Assembly (NCBI GenBank): GCA_014529385.2
Contig: CM043955.1
Location: 136,286,108 to 136,350,107, forward strand
Length of the DNA: 64,000 nt
Reading direction: 5' to 3'
From: Adiantum capillus-veneris
Taxonomy: Eukaryota > Streptophyta > Polypodiopsida > Polypodiales > Pteridaceae
The notes under the pieces are model-generated. The model was not told where the DNA came from. It ran no database searches and worked only from the letters and a program-made list of their open reading frames with translations. Positions 43,073-47,298 of the stretch are shown here, in pieces. A program made the position numbers and the translations under genes. The stretch's first letter is position 1. Each line of letters opens with the position of its first letter.

Positions 43073-43433
43073 TTTTCTCATTTTTATTGTTACTCTTATT
43101 TTTTTAATTTCTGGATTTGGGAACCGCAGCTGAAGTATCTTTTGATGCTTACCTGGAAGATGGACCACCAGAAAACGCTAGGAGCACCTTGTGGGAGGGA
43201 CGGATGAGGTCGTGCATGTTGATGGCAGTTTTGAACTTGGAAAAGAGGGAGGTGTTGAGGCAGGATGCACACAGAACTTCAGTCTGGTTGGCAGCAACCT
43301 GGGCGGGAGCCTCTTTGCATTTGCAGCAGACTTTGGTGTGCCACCAAGAAGACGATGTGGCCCTCCTGCTCGATGAGGAGCATGAACAAGCGCTGCCTAC
43401 ACACACTTCACAGCCTTGCCCTCCACACTCCAT
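14698..43433 (-). CDS. CTU2: Cytoplasmic tRNA 2-thiolation protein 2 (six exons, giant intron 1)
   Basis: CTU2/NCS2 partners CTU1 (ROL5/NCS6), a PP-loop enzyme, in the cytosol to thiolate U34 of tRNA-Lys, -Glu and -Gln in the mcm5s2U pathway; sulfur comes from URM1. I joined exons 43433-43153, 16470-16098, 15980-15894, 15515-15394, 15314-15221 and 15153-14698: 281+373+87+122+94+456 = 1,413 nt, 470 codons plus TAG, the usual length for plant CTU2 (about 460). Family landmarks are the N-terminal CxxC pair (CCKC, CASC), 'AFSGGPSSR', 'FGFGVAF', 'DPTGKEDLL', 'RLVLGLSTSRIA', 'DARWLVPVVLPLRD', 'RTAAKLQPF', and the C-terminal CxxC pair (CRLC, CHSC). No stop or frameshift interrupts it, so it looks functional despite a 26,682 bp first intron full of mobile elements. 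The identification is from recalled family sequence, not a search. Confidence 0.93.
15221..15314 (-). CDS. CTU2: CTU2 exon 5
   Basis: Acceptor TTTTTTGCAG|C, donor TTACAG|GTAAAA. Its first base completes an Asn codon split with exon 4. It encodes 'LKWVFIPTLSTSTL' and 'INSLSASFVSTLQ', the position of the family's 'INDLVSSFVALLQ' helix. Confidence 0.88.
15394..15515 (-). CDS. CTU2: CTU2 exon 4
   Basis: Starts after GAGTGCAG|GG and ends AGAAA|GTACGG. It encodes 'GCGFSFPAGIQYYDARW' and 'LVPVVLPLRDC', the DARW and PLRD signatures of the family. A second candidate acceptor (TTTTCCAG, 15,494-15,493) lies inside the exon but would break the phase with exon 3. Confidence 0.9.
15894..15980 (-). CDS. 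CTU2: CTU2 exon 3
   Basis: 29 codons between CTCTTAG| and |GTATTG. They encode 'AARKHGYTRLVLGLSTSRIA', the conserved NGYxxLVLGxxTSRIA block of CTU2. The exon is hidden because another frame over the same bases is open for longer. Confidence 0.9.
16098..16470 (-). CDS. CTU2: CTU2 exon 2
   Basis: The acceptor is TTTTTGCAG|A, and the first base completes the Arg codon (AG|A) left by exon 1. It encodes 'VALEYLLEIREKAQ', 'RVFGFGVAFVNESAA', 'DSVYSDSELD' and 'TDPTGKEDLLEHLRM', and ends at Gln-Gln on a codon boundary before GTATAT. An open frame upstream of the acceptor is only intron read-through. Confidence 0.92.
17400..17550 (+). mobile_element. LINE 3' tail (copy 0), 5'-truncated
   Basis: This segment aligns by eye with the 3' UTR ends of LINE-A (24,230-24,370) and LINE-B (25,390-25,535): 'AATCATTTTGTCAT', 'TACCACAACTGTACATTG', 'GTCTCTTAGG', 'GGCCT' and 'GTTAATAAAAA', running directly into (CT)n. 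It appears to be the tail of an earlier, severely truncated insertion. Confidence 0.55.
17551..17627. repeat. (CT)n microsatellite between LINE copy 0 and LINE-A
   Basis: About 38 CT units; LINE-A starts immediately after as CAGCGCATGG. Confidence 0.95.
17629..18418 (+). CDS. LINE-A ORF1 (RNA-binding protein)
   Basis: A heptad-like part with repeated 'QRVEQAQQR' units (17,629-17,785) is in another frame from the main body (17,819-18,418, 199 codons). The body carries an RRM-like 'TRALHIRVTGLKDGDDVAREV' strand and ends with 'GIFLGDDLTLTQ' and 'GKTAFYRDGRVVIVERRS', the C-terminal pattern of plant LINE ORF1 proteins. ORF1 proteins trimerise and coat LINE RNA. The body is open; the N-terminal junction needs a frameshift. 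Confidence 0.75.
18422..19150 (+). pseudogene. LINE-A ORF2, endonuclease domain
   Basis: APE-type endonuclease motifs: 'WNCNGSMRLDVGAF', 'FYSETHQAH', 'GRGSGGVAMLF', 'IILGDFNARTADH', and 'GASTVDYIMA'. A TAG follows ADH at 18,919 and the frame continues after it. The domain nicks target DNA to prime reverse transcription. Confidence 0.85.
19151..19950 (+). pseudogene. LINE-A ORF2, truncated reverse transcriptase
   Basis: The frame passes from the endonuclease end 'DYIMA' straight to 'RLYASILEQQLSRWAQ', 'GQAGFRRGFSTLDH', 'CSFVDFRKAFDTIP', then after a frameshift near 19,500 'VKQGCPLSPTLFG', 'LLLYADDIVLI' (intact YADD) and 'LGKTKVMVF'. The linker and RT fingers are missing. Confidence 0.85.
19951..21163 (+). 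pseudogene. LINE-A ORF2, thumb and C-terminal CCHC domain
   Basis: Two overlapping frames (19,999-20,664 and 20,597-21,163). The C-terminal knuckle reads CPLCDIEPETEFHYTCHC (C-x2-C-x8-H-x3-C), the typical plant LINE RT end. A stop near 19,948 and a frame change near 20,620 break the frame. Confidence 0.8.
21196..21876 (-). repeat. Element B 3' LTR
   Basis: 681 bp. Matches 23,517-24,163 along its length, including a telomere-like block. It carries TATAAAG (about 21,360 on the minus strand) and TGACGTGG boxes. Confidence 0.9.
21605..21752. repeat. Telomere-like (TTAGGG/TTTAGGG)n block in element B 3' LTR
   Basis: Many TTAGGG and TTTAGGG units separated by short spacers such as TTTCCAAAA and TTTGCAG. 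Its counterpart at 23,939-24,036 lies in the 5' LTR. Element D's LTRs lack it. Confidence 0.85.
21877..21888 (-). promoter_or_regulatory. Element B polypurine tract
   Basis: On the minus strand AAGAAGGGGAGA sits immediately before the 3' LTR start TGTAACA; the identical tract precedes element D's 3' LTR. Confidence 0.85.
22302..22519 (-). other. Array of three hairpin repeats in element B
   Basis: Copies at 22,302-22,335, 22,361-22,394 and 22,487-22,519. On the coding strand each reads CTCCCGGCCCGGACCT, a variable loop, AGGT or GGTT, then TATGCGGGAG. CTCCCG pairs with CGGGAG and the inner ACCT pairs with AGGT. The third copy keeps the stem with a different loop (ACC-TGGAT-GGT); the second has one weak outer pair. 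Confidence 0.75.
23502..23515 (-). promoter_or_regulatory. Element B primer binding site (initiator Met tRNA type)
   Basis: The minus strand reads TGGTATCAGAGCAT right after the 5' LTR end TTGTGACAG, complementary to the 3' end of plant initiator tRNA-Met. Confidence 0.88.
23517..24163 (-). repeat. Element B 5' LTR
   Basis: 647 bp, TGTAACA to TTGTGACA on the minus strand. It carries the telomere-like block at 23,939-24,036. Confidence 0.9.
24371..24427. repeat. (CT)n microsatellite between LINE-A and LINE-B
   Basis: About 28 CT units that are at once the 3' tail of LINE-A and the insertion site of LINE-B. Confidence 0.95.
24663..25189. mobile_element. MITE-like insert (527 bp) in LINE-B
   Basis: It interrupts sequence continuous in LINE-A. 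The ends are GTGACAT...ATGTCAC, a 7 bp terminal inverted repeat. The palindrome GAAACGTTTC occurs at both ends (24,670, about 24,714, about 25,127) with many GTTTCG words. It contains (GA)n at 24,938-24,976. The target duplication is not resolved; no coding capacity is seen. Confidence 0.7.
24938..24976. repeat. (GA)n microsatellite
   Basis: About 19 GA units inside the MITE-like insert. Confidence 0.95.
25546..25572. repeat. (GGCTC)n pentamer repeat
   Basis: Five GGCTC units directly after the LINE-B (CT)n tail. Confidence 0.9.
25582..26268 (+). repeat. Solo LTR of the B/D family
   Basis: It aligns with the element D LTRs from 'TACTGACGTGTCAAG' through 'GCCGAGGGGCCTAAACCCTA', 'ATATAAAGAAATACCGAAAGGGGC' (TATA region) to 'TCTATTGGCACATGGTGCCC'. 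No primer binding site follows and no internal region is attached, so it is a solo LTR from recombination. It is more diverged than B or D, and the duplication of flanks is not clear. Confidence 0.82.
26355..27050 (-). pseudogene. Retrotransposon gag remnant
   Basis: Read on the minus strand in changing frames: 'WSKVRRVATYLKGNA', 'EEYEEDIISAWHHLRM', 'DDYC' and 'RFWDTYL', the retrotransposon capsid pattern (K..ATxYLxGxA, then WxxL). It ends in an acidic/serine-rich frame (26,355-26,726). It is cut at 27,051 by LTR element A. The plus-strand Ser-rich frame over the same bases is a shadow. Confidence 0.55.
27052..28047 (+). repeat. Element A 5' LTR
   Basis: 996 bp ending TTGCACCTAACA. It contains TATAAAAG (27,301) and imperfect AGTACC-type tandem words (27,660-27,780). 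Its start reads CCTCACG where the 3' LTR has TGTCACA, so the terminal TG is mutated or lost. Confidence 0.85.
28048..28064 (+). promoter_or_regulatory. Element A primer binding site (degenerate)
   Basis: TTGATATCAAAGCTTTG lies directly after the 5' LTR and differs from the initiator-Met type (TGGTATCAGAGC) by transitions. Confidence 0.75.
28065..28733 (+). other. Element A internal region
   Basis: Holds only short open frames (for example 28,036-28,386) without a recognised domain. It ends in the polypurine tract AACGGGGGGGGA at 28,722-28,733. It is probably only a leader and packaging region. Confidence 0.6.
29182..32278 (-). mobile_element. hAT transposon (3,097 bp)
   Basis: Ends CATAGTTA...TAACTATG form the terminal inverted repeat. 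The 8 bp target duplication is CAGTTTTT (29,174-29,181) and CAGTTTTC (32,279-32,286). The empty site is visible in the 5' LTR of the same element at about 27,471-27,490 (GGTCAGTTTTTAGCCC). It encodes a DUF659/hAT-type transposase on the minus strand. Confidence 0.92.
29543..31806 (-). pseudogene. hAT transposase (BED, DUF659, hATC), decayed
   Basis: Minus-strand order: BED-type zinc finger 'WTCKLCPYRRTGGANKVRAH' (about 31,600-31,700), 'VARFFFHDHIAFHASR' (31,285-31,340), a GTGAGT...GATAG intron-like gap (about 31,163-31,288), 'SPYFRTMVTKIGEYGPSYVP', 'NGVSLLVDGWSDTRKR', 'ESHDASDSGK', 'HVTFCMAHCLNNLLKDIG', 'CESRWNG' and the C-terminal dimerisation-type end 'YSHIASKKRNRL' (29,543-29,839). An in-frame TGA at 30,938-30,936 and frame changes disable it. 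Confidence 0.85.
32935..33020. repeat. (CT)n microsatellite in element A 3' LTR
   Basis: About 43 CT units. Confidence 0.95.
33113..33776 (-). pseudogene. gypsy gag 5' part with coiled coil (element E)
   Basis: A basic N-terminal frame (33,549-33,776) and an overlapping frame (33,206-33,580) with a long Glu/Arg coiled coil ('EQAREAQRIAAEEKRVAMER') are followed in a third frame by 'YDGKMDASVIHSWLHQFNAY' and 'KVLTAAMYL', a gypsy-type capsid start. It is truncated at 33,112 by element A. Together with the LTR at 40,041-40,713 it probably forms element E. Confidence 0.6.
33777..34069 (-). other. Element E leader (left part)
   Basis: Lies between the element C insertion point and the gag start, with no gene. 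On the minus strand it continues the leader seen at 39,984-40,028 across element C. Confidence 0.45.
34070..34925 (-). repeat. Element C 3' LTR with MITE inside
   Basis: Matches 39,567-39,983 except for the insert at 34,449-34,855 and a longer (GA)n tract at 34,144-34,180. It is preceded (minus strand) by the polypurine tract AAGGGGAGGGT at 34,926-34,936. Confidence 0.9.
34449..34855. mobile_element. hAT-like MITE (407 bp)
   Basis: Absent from the other LTR, where the site reads GGATGCCATGTAGAC. It is flanked by the 8 bp duplication GATGCCAT (34,441-34,448) / GATACCAT (34,856-34,863). Ends CAAGGT...ACATTG are a short inverted repeat. The interior is full of GTACGTAC/CCGTACGG palindromes; no coding. 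Confidence 0.82.
34926..35943 (-). other. Element C internal region, 3' part
   Basis: No recognised protein. 34,960-35,075 holds about four imperfect repeats of a CACTCCAATCCAGGAGCA-like unit. Confidence 0.5.
35944..36561 (+). repeat. Element D 5' LTR
   Basis: 618 bp. It has TATAAAG at 36,401 and two copies of GATGACGTGGCA (about 36,151 and 36,194) upstream of the TATA. Confidence 0.9.
36151..36206 (+). promoter_or_regulatory. Paired TGACGTGGCA boxes in element D U3
   Basis: Direct repeats ATTGATGACGTGGCA occur about 43 bp apart, followed each time by an ACTGTAC or GTTGTAC word. ACGT-core boxes are bZIP targets in plants; activity is inferred. Confidence 0.55.
36594..36767 (+). repeat. 87 bp tandem duplication in element D leader
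   Basis: TGAAAGCATGTCGG at 36,594 and TGAAAGCATACCGG at 36,681 start two near-identical units. Element B has one unit at the same place. Confidence 0.88.
37530..37868 (+). other. Array of hairpin repeats in element D
   Basis: Three good copies at 37,649-37,681, 37,776-37,809 and 37,835-37,868, and two weaker ones at about 37,534-37,570 and 37,601-37,637. The unit is CTCCC(G/A)GCCC, ACCT, loop, AGGT, TATGCGGGAG. Loops differ (TGTT, TTTT, TGGAT) while the stems are kept. Confidence 0.75.
38261..38885 (+). repeat. Element D 3' LTR
   Basis: 625 bp, near-identical to the 5' LTR, with a (CT)n(CA)n run at about 38,434-38,462 and the same paired TGACGTGGCA boxes. Confidence 0.9.
38886..39566 (-). 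other. Element C internal region, 5' part, with primer site
   Basis: The minus-strand primer site TTGGTATCAGAGCCATAAAG ends at 39,566, directly after the LTR end CCAACA. The rest has only short frames (such as 38,996-39,277) with no recognised domain. Confidence 0.6.
39567..39983 (-). repeat. Element C 5' LTR
   Basis: 417 bp, TGTTGGGATCG to GATCCAACA on the minus strand, uninterrupted. Confidence 0.92.
40029..40040 (-). promoter_or_regulatory. Element E primer binding site
   Basis: The minus strand reads TTGGTATCAGAG directly after the LTR end at 40,041. Confidence 0.8.
40041..40713 (-). repeat. Element E 5' LTR
   Basis: 673 bp from TGTCACGTGCAC to GCACATTACA on the minus strand, with TATATAA at about 40,398-40,404 and a (GA)n run at 40,218-40,240. 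A primer site follows and element C is inserted in the leader. No second LTR was found in the window. Confidence 0.75.
40714..42175 (-). pseudogene. gypsy pol remnant (element F): protease, RT, RNase H start
   Basis: Minus-strand pieces: protease end 'AFLVARIQGCDVILGMLWHY' (about 42,075-42,135), RT 'SPILLVQKKDDTFRMCIDYR', 'NRFPILRID', 'FFDDISVFSYTEEEY' and 'HYLGHIASHNQIKMDP', then the RT/RNase H junction 'APLHDLLKKKISFIWG'. Many stops. A 161 bp segment (40,781-41,100) is tandemly duplicated, and the piece is cut at 40,713 by the element E LTR. Confidence 0.8.
40781..41100. repeat. 161 bp tandem duplication within element F
   Basis: CTTGAAGCATCACATTGTAT at 40,781 recurs at 40,942 as CTTGAAGCATCACATTATAT, and the following sequence matches for the full unit. 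Confidence 0.9.
42176..43015. other. Intron 1 sequence near exon 1, weak LTR similarity
   Basis: No gene is recognised. At 42,356-42,500 the words TGTCACAAAGTGATGACGTGG and GAAGTTTTACCAACTT recall the U3 region of B/D LTRs, suggesting an old LTR piece. Confidence 0.4.
43016..43071. repeat. (CT)n(CA)n compound microsatellite
   Basis: About 18 CT then 9 CA units, 80 bp inside intron 1 from the exon 1 donor. Confidence 0.95.
43153..43433 (-). CDS. CTU2: CTU2 exon 1
   Basis: ATG at 43,433-43,431, preceded on the coding strand by a short leader with a (CT)n tract. It encodes the Cys-rich N-terminus with the CCKC/CASC zinc-type pairs and ends in 'LLAFSGGPSSR'. The SGG block is a relic of the PP-loop shared with CTU1. 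The donor is CAG|GTAAGC at 43,152; the exon ends two bases into an Arg codon. Confidence 0.92.
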
Positions 43434-43442
43434 TGCTTAGAT

Positions 43443-43448
<6 letters not shown>

Positions 43449-43487
<39 letters not shown>
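43449..43487 (-). promoter_or_regulatory. CTU2: (CT)n tract in CTU2 5' UTR/promoter
   Basis: On the CTU2 coding strand about 19 CT units lie 16-54 bp upstream of the ATG. CT-rich leaders are common in plant promoters and 5' UTRs; the role here is inferred from position. Confidence 0.5.
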
Positions 43488-43489
<2 letters not shown>

Positions 43490-43890
43490 CTCCCGGGGGG
43501 GTCGGGGGGGACTCTGACTGCAGCCGAAAGGAGCTAAAATCGAAAAAACTCATACTAAAACACCCCTGGCCCTGACCTATAGACCCTTGCCAATTTTACA
43601 AACGTCTCTCAAAGCATCACAAGTTTTCATAAGGAAATTGGCCTCTCCCTAGATGAGAGAGAAGAAGAACACTAAAGAAAAGGATGGGGTGGGACCCAGG
43701 GGGGGCTTTGCCTCAGGACTAAGTGGCACGGGCATGGGAGGGTGGGATCTATGGCCGGGGCATTGTGGGCCATAGATCCTAATGGCGGTGTCGAAAGTAT
43801 AAAAAGTAATATAGGATATCTTAATTTACTTTCGGCGTTCGCTTCTAATTTACATATAATAAGTAAATTAGGGCCCCCACGTTTCACAAC

Positions 43891-43960
43891 GCACGCATGG
43901 CGTAGCGGTTAGGGTAAGTGCCTCTCATGCGTGAGGTCTCAGGTTCAAACCCGACGCCCC
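43891..43960 (+). ncRNA. tRNA-like unit with A and B boxes (SINE-type head)
   Basis: TGGCGTAGCGG (43,898-43,908) fits the A box TRGYNNARNNG and GGTTCAAACCC (43,942-43,952) fits the B box GGTTCRANNCC, 33 nt apart, as in tRNA genes. The acceptor and T stems do not close, so it is a tRNA-derived Pol III promoter, not a working tRNA. Confidence 0.7.
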
Positions 43961-44015
43961 AAAAAGGGGGTACCCTAGATTACTTTCGAAATACGGGTAC
44001 CTAAGATTACTTTTT

Positions 44016-44043
44016 ACCCTAGATTACAAAAGTAATCTAGGGT
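44016..44043. repeat. Perfect 12 bp hairpin in the fold-back element
   Basis: ACCCTAGATTAC, AAAA loop, GTAATCTAGGGT. A related CCCTAGATTACTTT word lies just upstream at about 43,972. Confidence 0.9.
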
Positions 44044-44350
44044 ACCTGCATTTGGGATCTACGACCCACAATGCCCCGGCCGTAGATCCCACCCTCCCAT
44101 GTCCGTGCCACTTAGTCTTGAGGGGGGCCCTCGTGTGTTTTATGAGTGTTCAACTTTTTTATGGATGAGTGATTGTTACCTCATGACGTTATTCTTATTA
44201 TGTTTAGTATTTTAATCATTACGAGTGAGACTCCCTCCGCCTTCGGCAGACTGGCCGCTTGCAACAACAAAAAAGCTATCAAAGCTCATTGTTGTGTCTA
44301 CAATACTGGTGGTATGATATTAGGGAAAGTTAACATTTGGGCCACCCCCA

Positions 44351-44403
<53 letters not shown>

Positions 44404-44952
44404 GTGCCTCTTTGCCTCCCGTCAAGTGGGTGATCAAGATGCTTGCTCACCTCCTCTGGCTTGTATACCTCTCTCTTCTTCAGCCACGTGGCTTTGCTTA
44501 AATATGGCTCTCCACAATAGATTAGACAAATAGATTGTGATAGGTTGTGAGTATGGCCAAAAAAACCAAAATCTTGATATTTACATGGACTACTTAATCA
44601 ATGGGGCAACTTTGTCTAAAAGTTGATTGATTGGCGAGATTCTCACCGAATCTTAAAATTGGAAGGCAAACAGCTCCAACCTCTCGCCATTGCCCACTCT
44701 CGCATGTGCTTTGTTGTCGCTCCCTAGCCTTGCACTCCACTTCTCTAAGCAGCCCTCCCCCTCACTGTTGCTCCATAGCCTTGTGCTCCAGTTCTCTACC
44801 TCTCTGTCCTTCTTCCTTAGACGCATGGGACGTGACAGACCTACAACAGAAGTTCTTTCCTGAGGCAATGAAGAGAAAATCTCTCTCTCTATCTCTAGCT
44901 TTGTCTGCACCCATGCCCTCGCGCACACCATCTCTTGTTTTTGGAGTCTTTG

Positions 44953-44955
<3 letters not shown>

Positions 44956-45031
<76 letters not shown>
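44956..45031. repeat. (GA)n microsatellite
   Basis: About 38 GA units. Confidence 0.95.
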
Positions 45032-45033
<2 letters not shown>

Positions 45034-45226
45034 TTGCAGCATATGTAGAGAGGCAAAAATAATAGTTATTGCAGCCTGCTGCCTTAATGAATGTGTGGAT
45101 GACCTTCCTTCCTCTCCATCGCTTAGCAATTCCAGGGCACACATAAAGCACTCCTTATCCTAATAGTCAAGGGCATCCAGTTTGCACTAACAGCAACTGC
45201 ACTCACCCTGAATGTCTGGCAATGGA

Positions 45227-45230
<4 letters not shown>

Positions 45231-45322
<92 letters not shown>
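45231..45322. repeat. (CT)n(GT)n compound microsatellite
   Basis: About 19 CT units, an AT step, then about 26 GT units. Confidence 0.95.
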
Positions 45323-45325
<3 letters not shown>

Positions 45326-45710
45326 CAGGCAAGAAAGCTTTTTCCTCGACCCAAAAATGGTTGTTAAGATAGAAATTAACAATGAAAAAATATGTTAAAA
45401 AACACAATAAATCAAGAAATTTTGTTTGATATGTGAATATTGAGATCAAATATGTGGATTGGATAGATAAAAATTAGAAGTATAAAATAATGGTTTTAGA
45501 TCTAAAGTGAAAAAAAGAACACAACAACTATAGAATGAGAGTGAAAACAAGAAGGTCAAAGTAAAACGAAAAGCATGATTTGAGATCCAGAGTGAAAAAA
45601 GAACACGGACTTATCTTATATCTTTATACTAAATAAAAAGGATAGGGATGGAGCTCCAGGTGGCAGAAAATGCTTTCACCCAGGAGCTTCACTCCGTGTT
45701 ATGCCAACAT

Positions 45711-45713
<3 letters not shown>

Positions 45714-45803
<90 letters not shown>
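45714..45803. repeat. (CT)n microsatellite
   Basis: About 45 CT units, the longest in the window. Confidence 0.95.
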
Positions 45804-45806
<3 letters not shown>

Positions 45807-45927
45807 CACACACACACTAACAGAGAGAAGAACCTGGACCAATGCGTGGACCCGACCAGGGTGCTTCACACACACACTAAGAGAGATAGAAGAACCTGGA
45901 CCAACGCGTGGACCCGACCAGGGTGCT

Positions 45928-45970
<43 letters not shown>

Positions 45971-46279
45971 CGATAGATGCTAACCAATAGTAGTAAGAAC
46001 CTCTTAACGAACAATTTTATAGGGGTTCTCCGGTGAGGTGAAGCGACGCTAGTAATGGTAAGCTCGACCTATTAGCGCCTGAGGGAATGTTGGCCAATGA
46101 GGTGAGTCCGGACCGGTTAGCTCCTGAGGGGAAATGCGCACAATTGGAAAGGTAGCATGCATCATGTTGGAGTTGAAGCTTGGGCTTAAATAGACCATCG
46201 AGAGCCCACAGCCTATGATTCTCCACTACCCCAGGTGCATGCCCACAATCCAAGAAAGGGCAATCATTGGTTGGTGGGC

Positions 46280-46338
<59 letters not shown>

Positions 46339-46494
46339 CCCTATAGCAAGAGCTTGCATTTGTTGACGTGGACCAGGCCCCGCAGCTTGAGGGGAGAGAG
46401 AAAGAGAGAGAGCCATTGGAGTTGCACACAAATTCAAATGCAGTGGAGAGAGTGTTGCAACTTAGCACGTTTTCAGAGGCGGTAGAGGAAGCAT

Positions 46495-46543
<49 letters not shown>

Positions 46544-46673
46544 GAGTTGATAGGAGTCAGAAAGCCTAGAGAGAGAGGTTTACTTGCTCGAAGAGAGAGA
46601 ACCTTTAAAAACAACTTTAGAAAATGCATGTTGAGTATCTATGCACAATCTTGGCAGCGACGGGTTGGTTACC

Positions 46674-46674
<1 letters not shown>

Positions 46675-46711
<37 letters not shown>
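46675..46711. repeat. (GA)n tract = (CT)n tail of LINE-C
   Basis: On the minus strand this is a (CT)n run directly after the 3' end of LINE-C. Confidence 0.9.
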
Positions 46712-46715
<4 letters not shown>

Positions 46716-47285
46716 ATTATCGTCCTCGGAGGTCAAATATGACCTATGGGACCAAAGTTACATGTGATGTAGTATGTGTATGGCTGATGAGTGACTCTCG
46801 ATGCTCCAAAATTGTGGTGATGAGAGTCGCAATGGAGAGCCCACACTGTGGCTGGGAGAGGAAAGTGTGTAGGACTAAGTCATGGCTGAAAATGTGAGAG
46901 AAGAAAGTTCGGATGTGACCAAAAGCTGAGCACTCTAGTAGTGTGTGGTACTCAGACTCTCGAACTTGCAGTGAGCATAATGTGCACAGTCGATTTGACT
47001 CTTCTCCATTGGCCCAACGCCCTGTCTCGCATCGAAGGAAATGGGAGCTAAGCCGAATGGCTGCGATAGTGCGTATCGCCGACAAGGGGATATGCTCGAG
47101 CATGTAAGTGTGAGTACGGTTTCCTCTTTCAGCGAAGAACATGGTTTTGTAGCTGGGGGCAATATGGGTGGTGTAATGTATGAAGCGTGACCCACCGGAT
47201 TTCTCCCAAACATTTAAGAAGTTGAGTACAGACGAGTTTGTTTTGAGGATGTAGCCTCCAAACCAACTCAGTTCAATAGTGTTGC
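46712..47285 (-). mobile_element. LINE-C, 3' fragment
   Basis: The minus-strand frame (46,744-47,304) encodes the C-terminus of LINE ORF2: 'HFLRCETGRWANG', knuckle CTLCSLQVRESEYHTLLEC (C-x2-C-x9-H-x4-C). Its 3' UTR has GTAACTTTGGTCCCATAGGTCA, shared with LINE-A and LINE-B tails, and runs into (CT)n. The 5' side is cut by the copia element near 47,285. Confidence 0.8.
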
Positions 47286-47298
47286 ACTGTATCCTCAA

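Larger units (their letters stand above)
16471..43152 (-). other. CTU2: CTU2 intron 1 (26,682 bp)
   Basis: Bounded by GTAAGC at exon 1 and TTTTTGCAG at exon 2. It contains LINE-A and LINE-B, LTR elements A to F, a solo LTR, a hAT transposon, two MITE-like inserts and several microsatellites. The stretch 16,471-17,400 has no recognised element or gene. Confidence 0.88.
43711..44123. mobile_element. Fold-back (long terminal inverted repeat) element upstream of CTU2
   Basis: 43,711-43,779 and 44,055-44,123 are 69 bp inverted repeats with five differences, all transitions. Between them lie a tRNA-like promoter unit and a perfect 12 bp hairpin. It starts 278 bp upstream of the CTU2 ATG. There is no coding sequence, and the target duplication is not resolved. 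Confidence 0.82.
44124..46674. other. Microsatellite-rich spacer
   Basis: No gene is recognised; the long SLSLSL/ERERER frames are microsatellite translations. (CT)n: 44,357-44,401, 45,231-45,269, 45,714-45,803. (GT)n: 45,271-45,322. (GA)n: 44,956-45,031, 45,930-45,968, 46,280-46,330, 46,497-46,541. A tandem duplication of AGAACCTGGACCAACGCGTG lies around 45,825-45,927, and an imperfect repeat at 46,037-46,135. Confidence 0.6.

Noticed and set aside
43891-43960. A functional tRNA gene
   Set aside because: A and B boxes fit, but the acceptor and T stems do not pair, so only a tRNA-derived promoter is supported.
45648-45990. Long open frames of SLSLSL or ERERER repeats (also at 8,214; 17,441; 24,246; 44,653; 46,267)
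   Set aside because: They are translations of (CT)n and (GA)n microsatellites, which have no stops in any frame.
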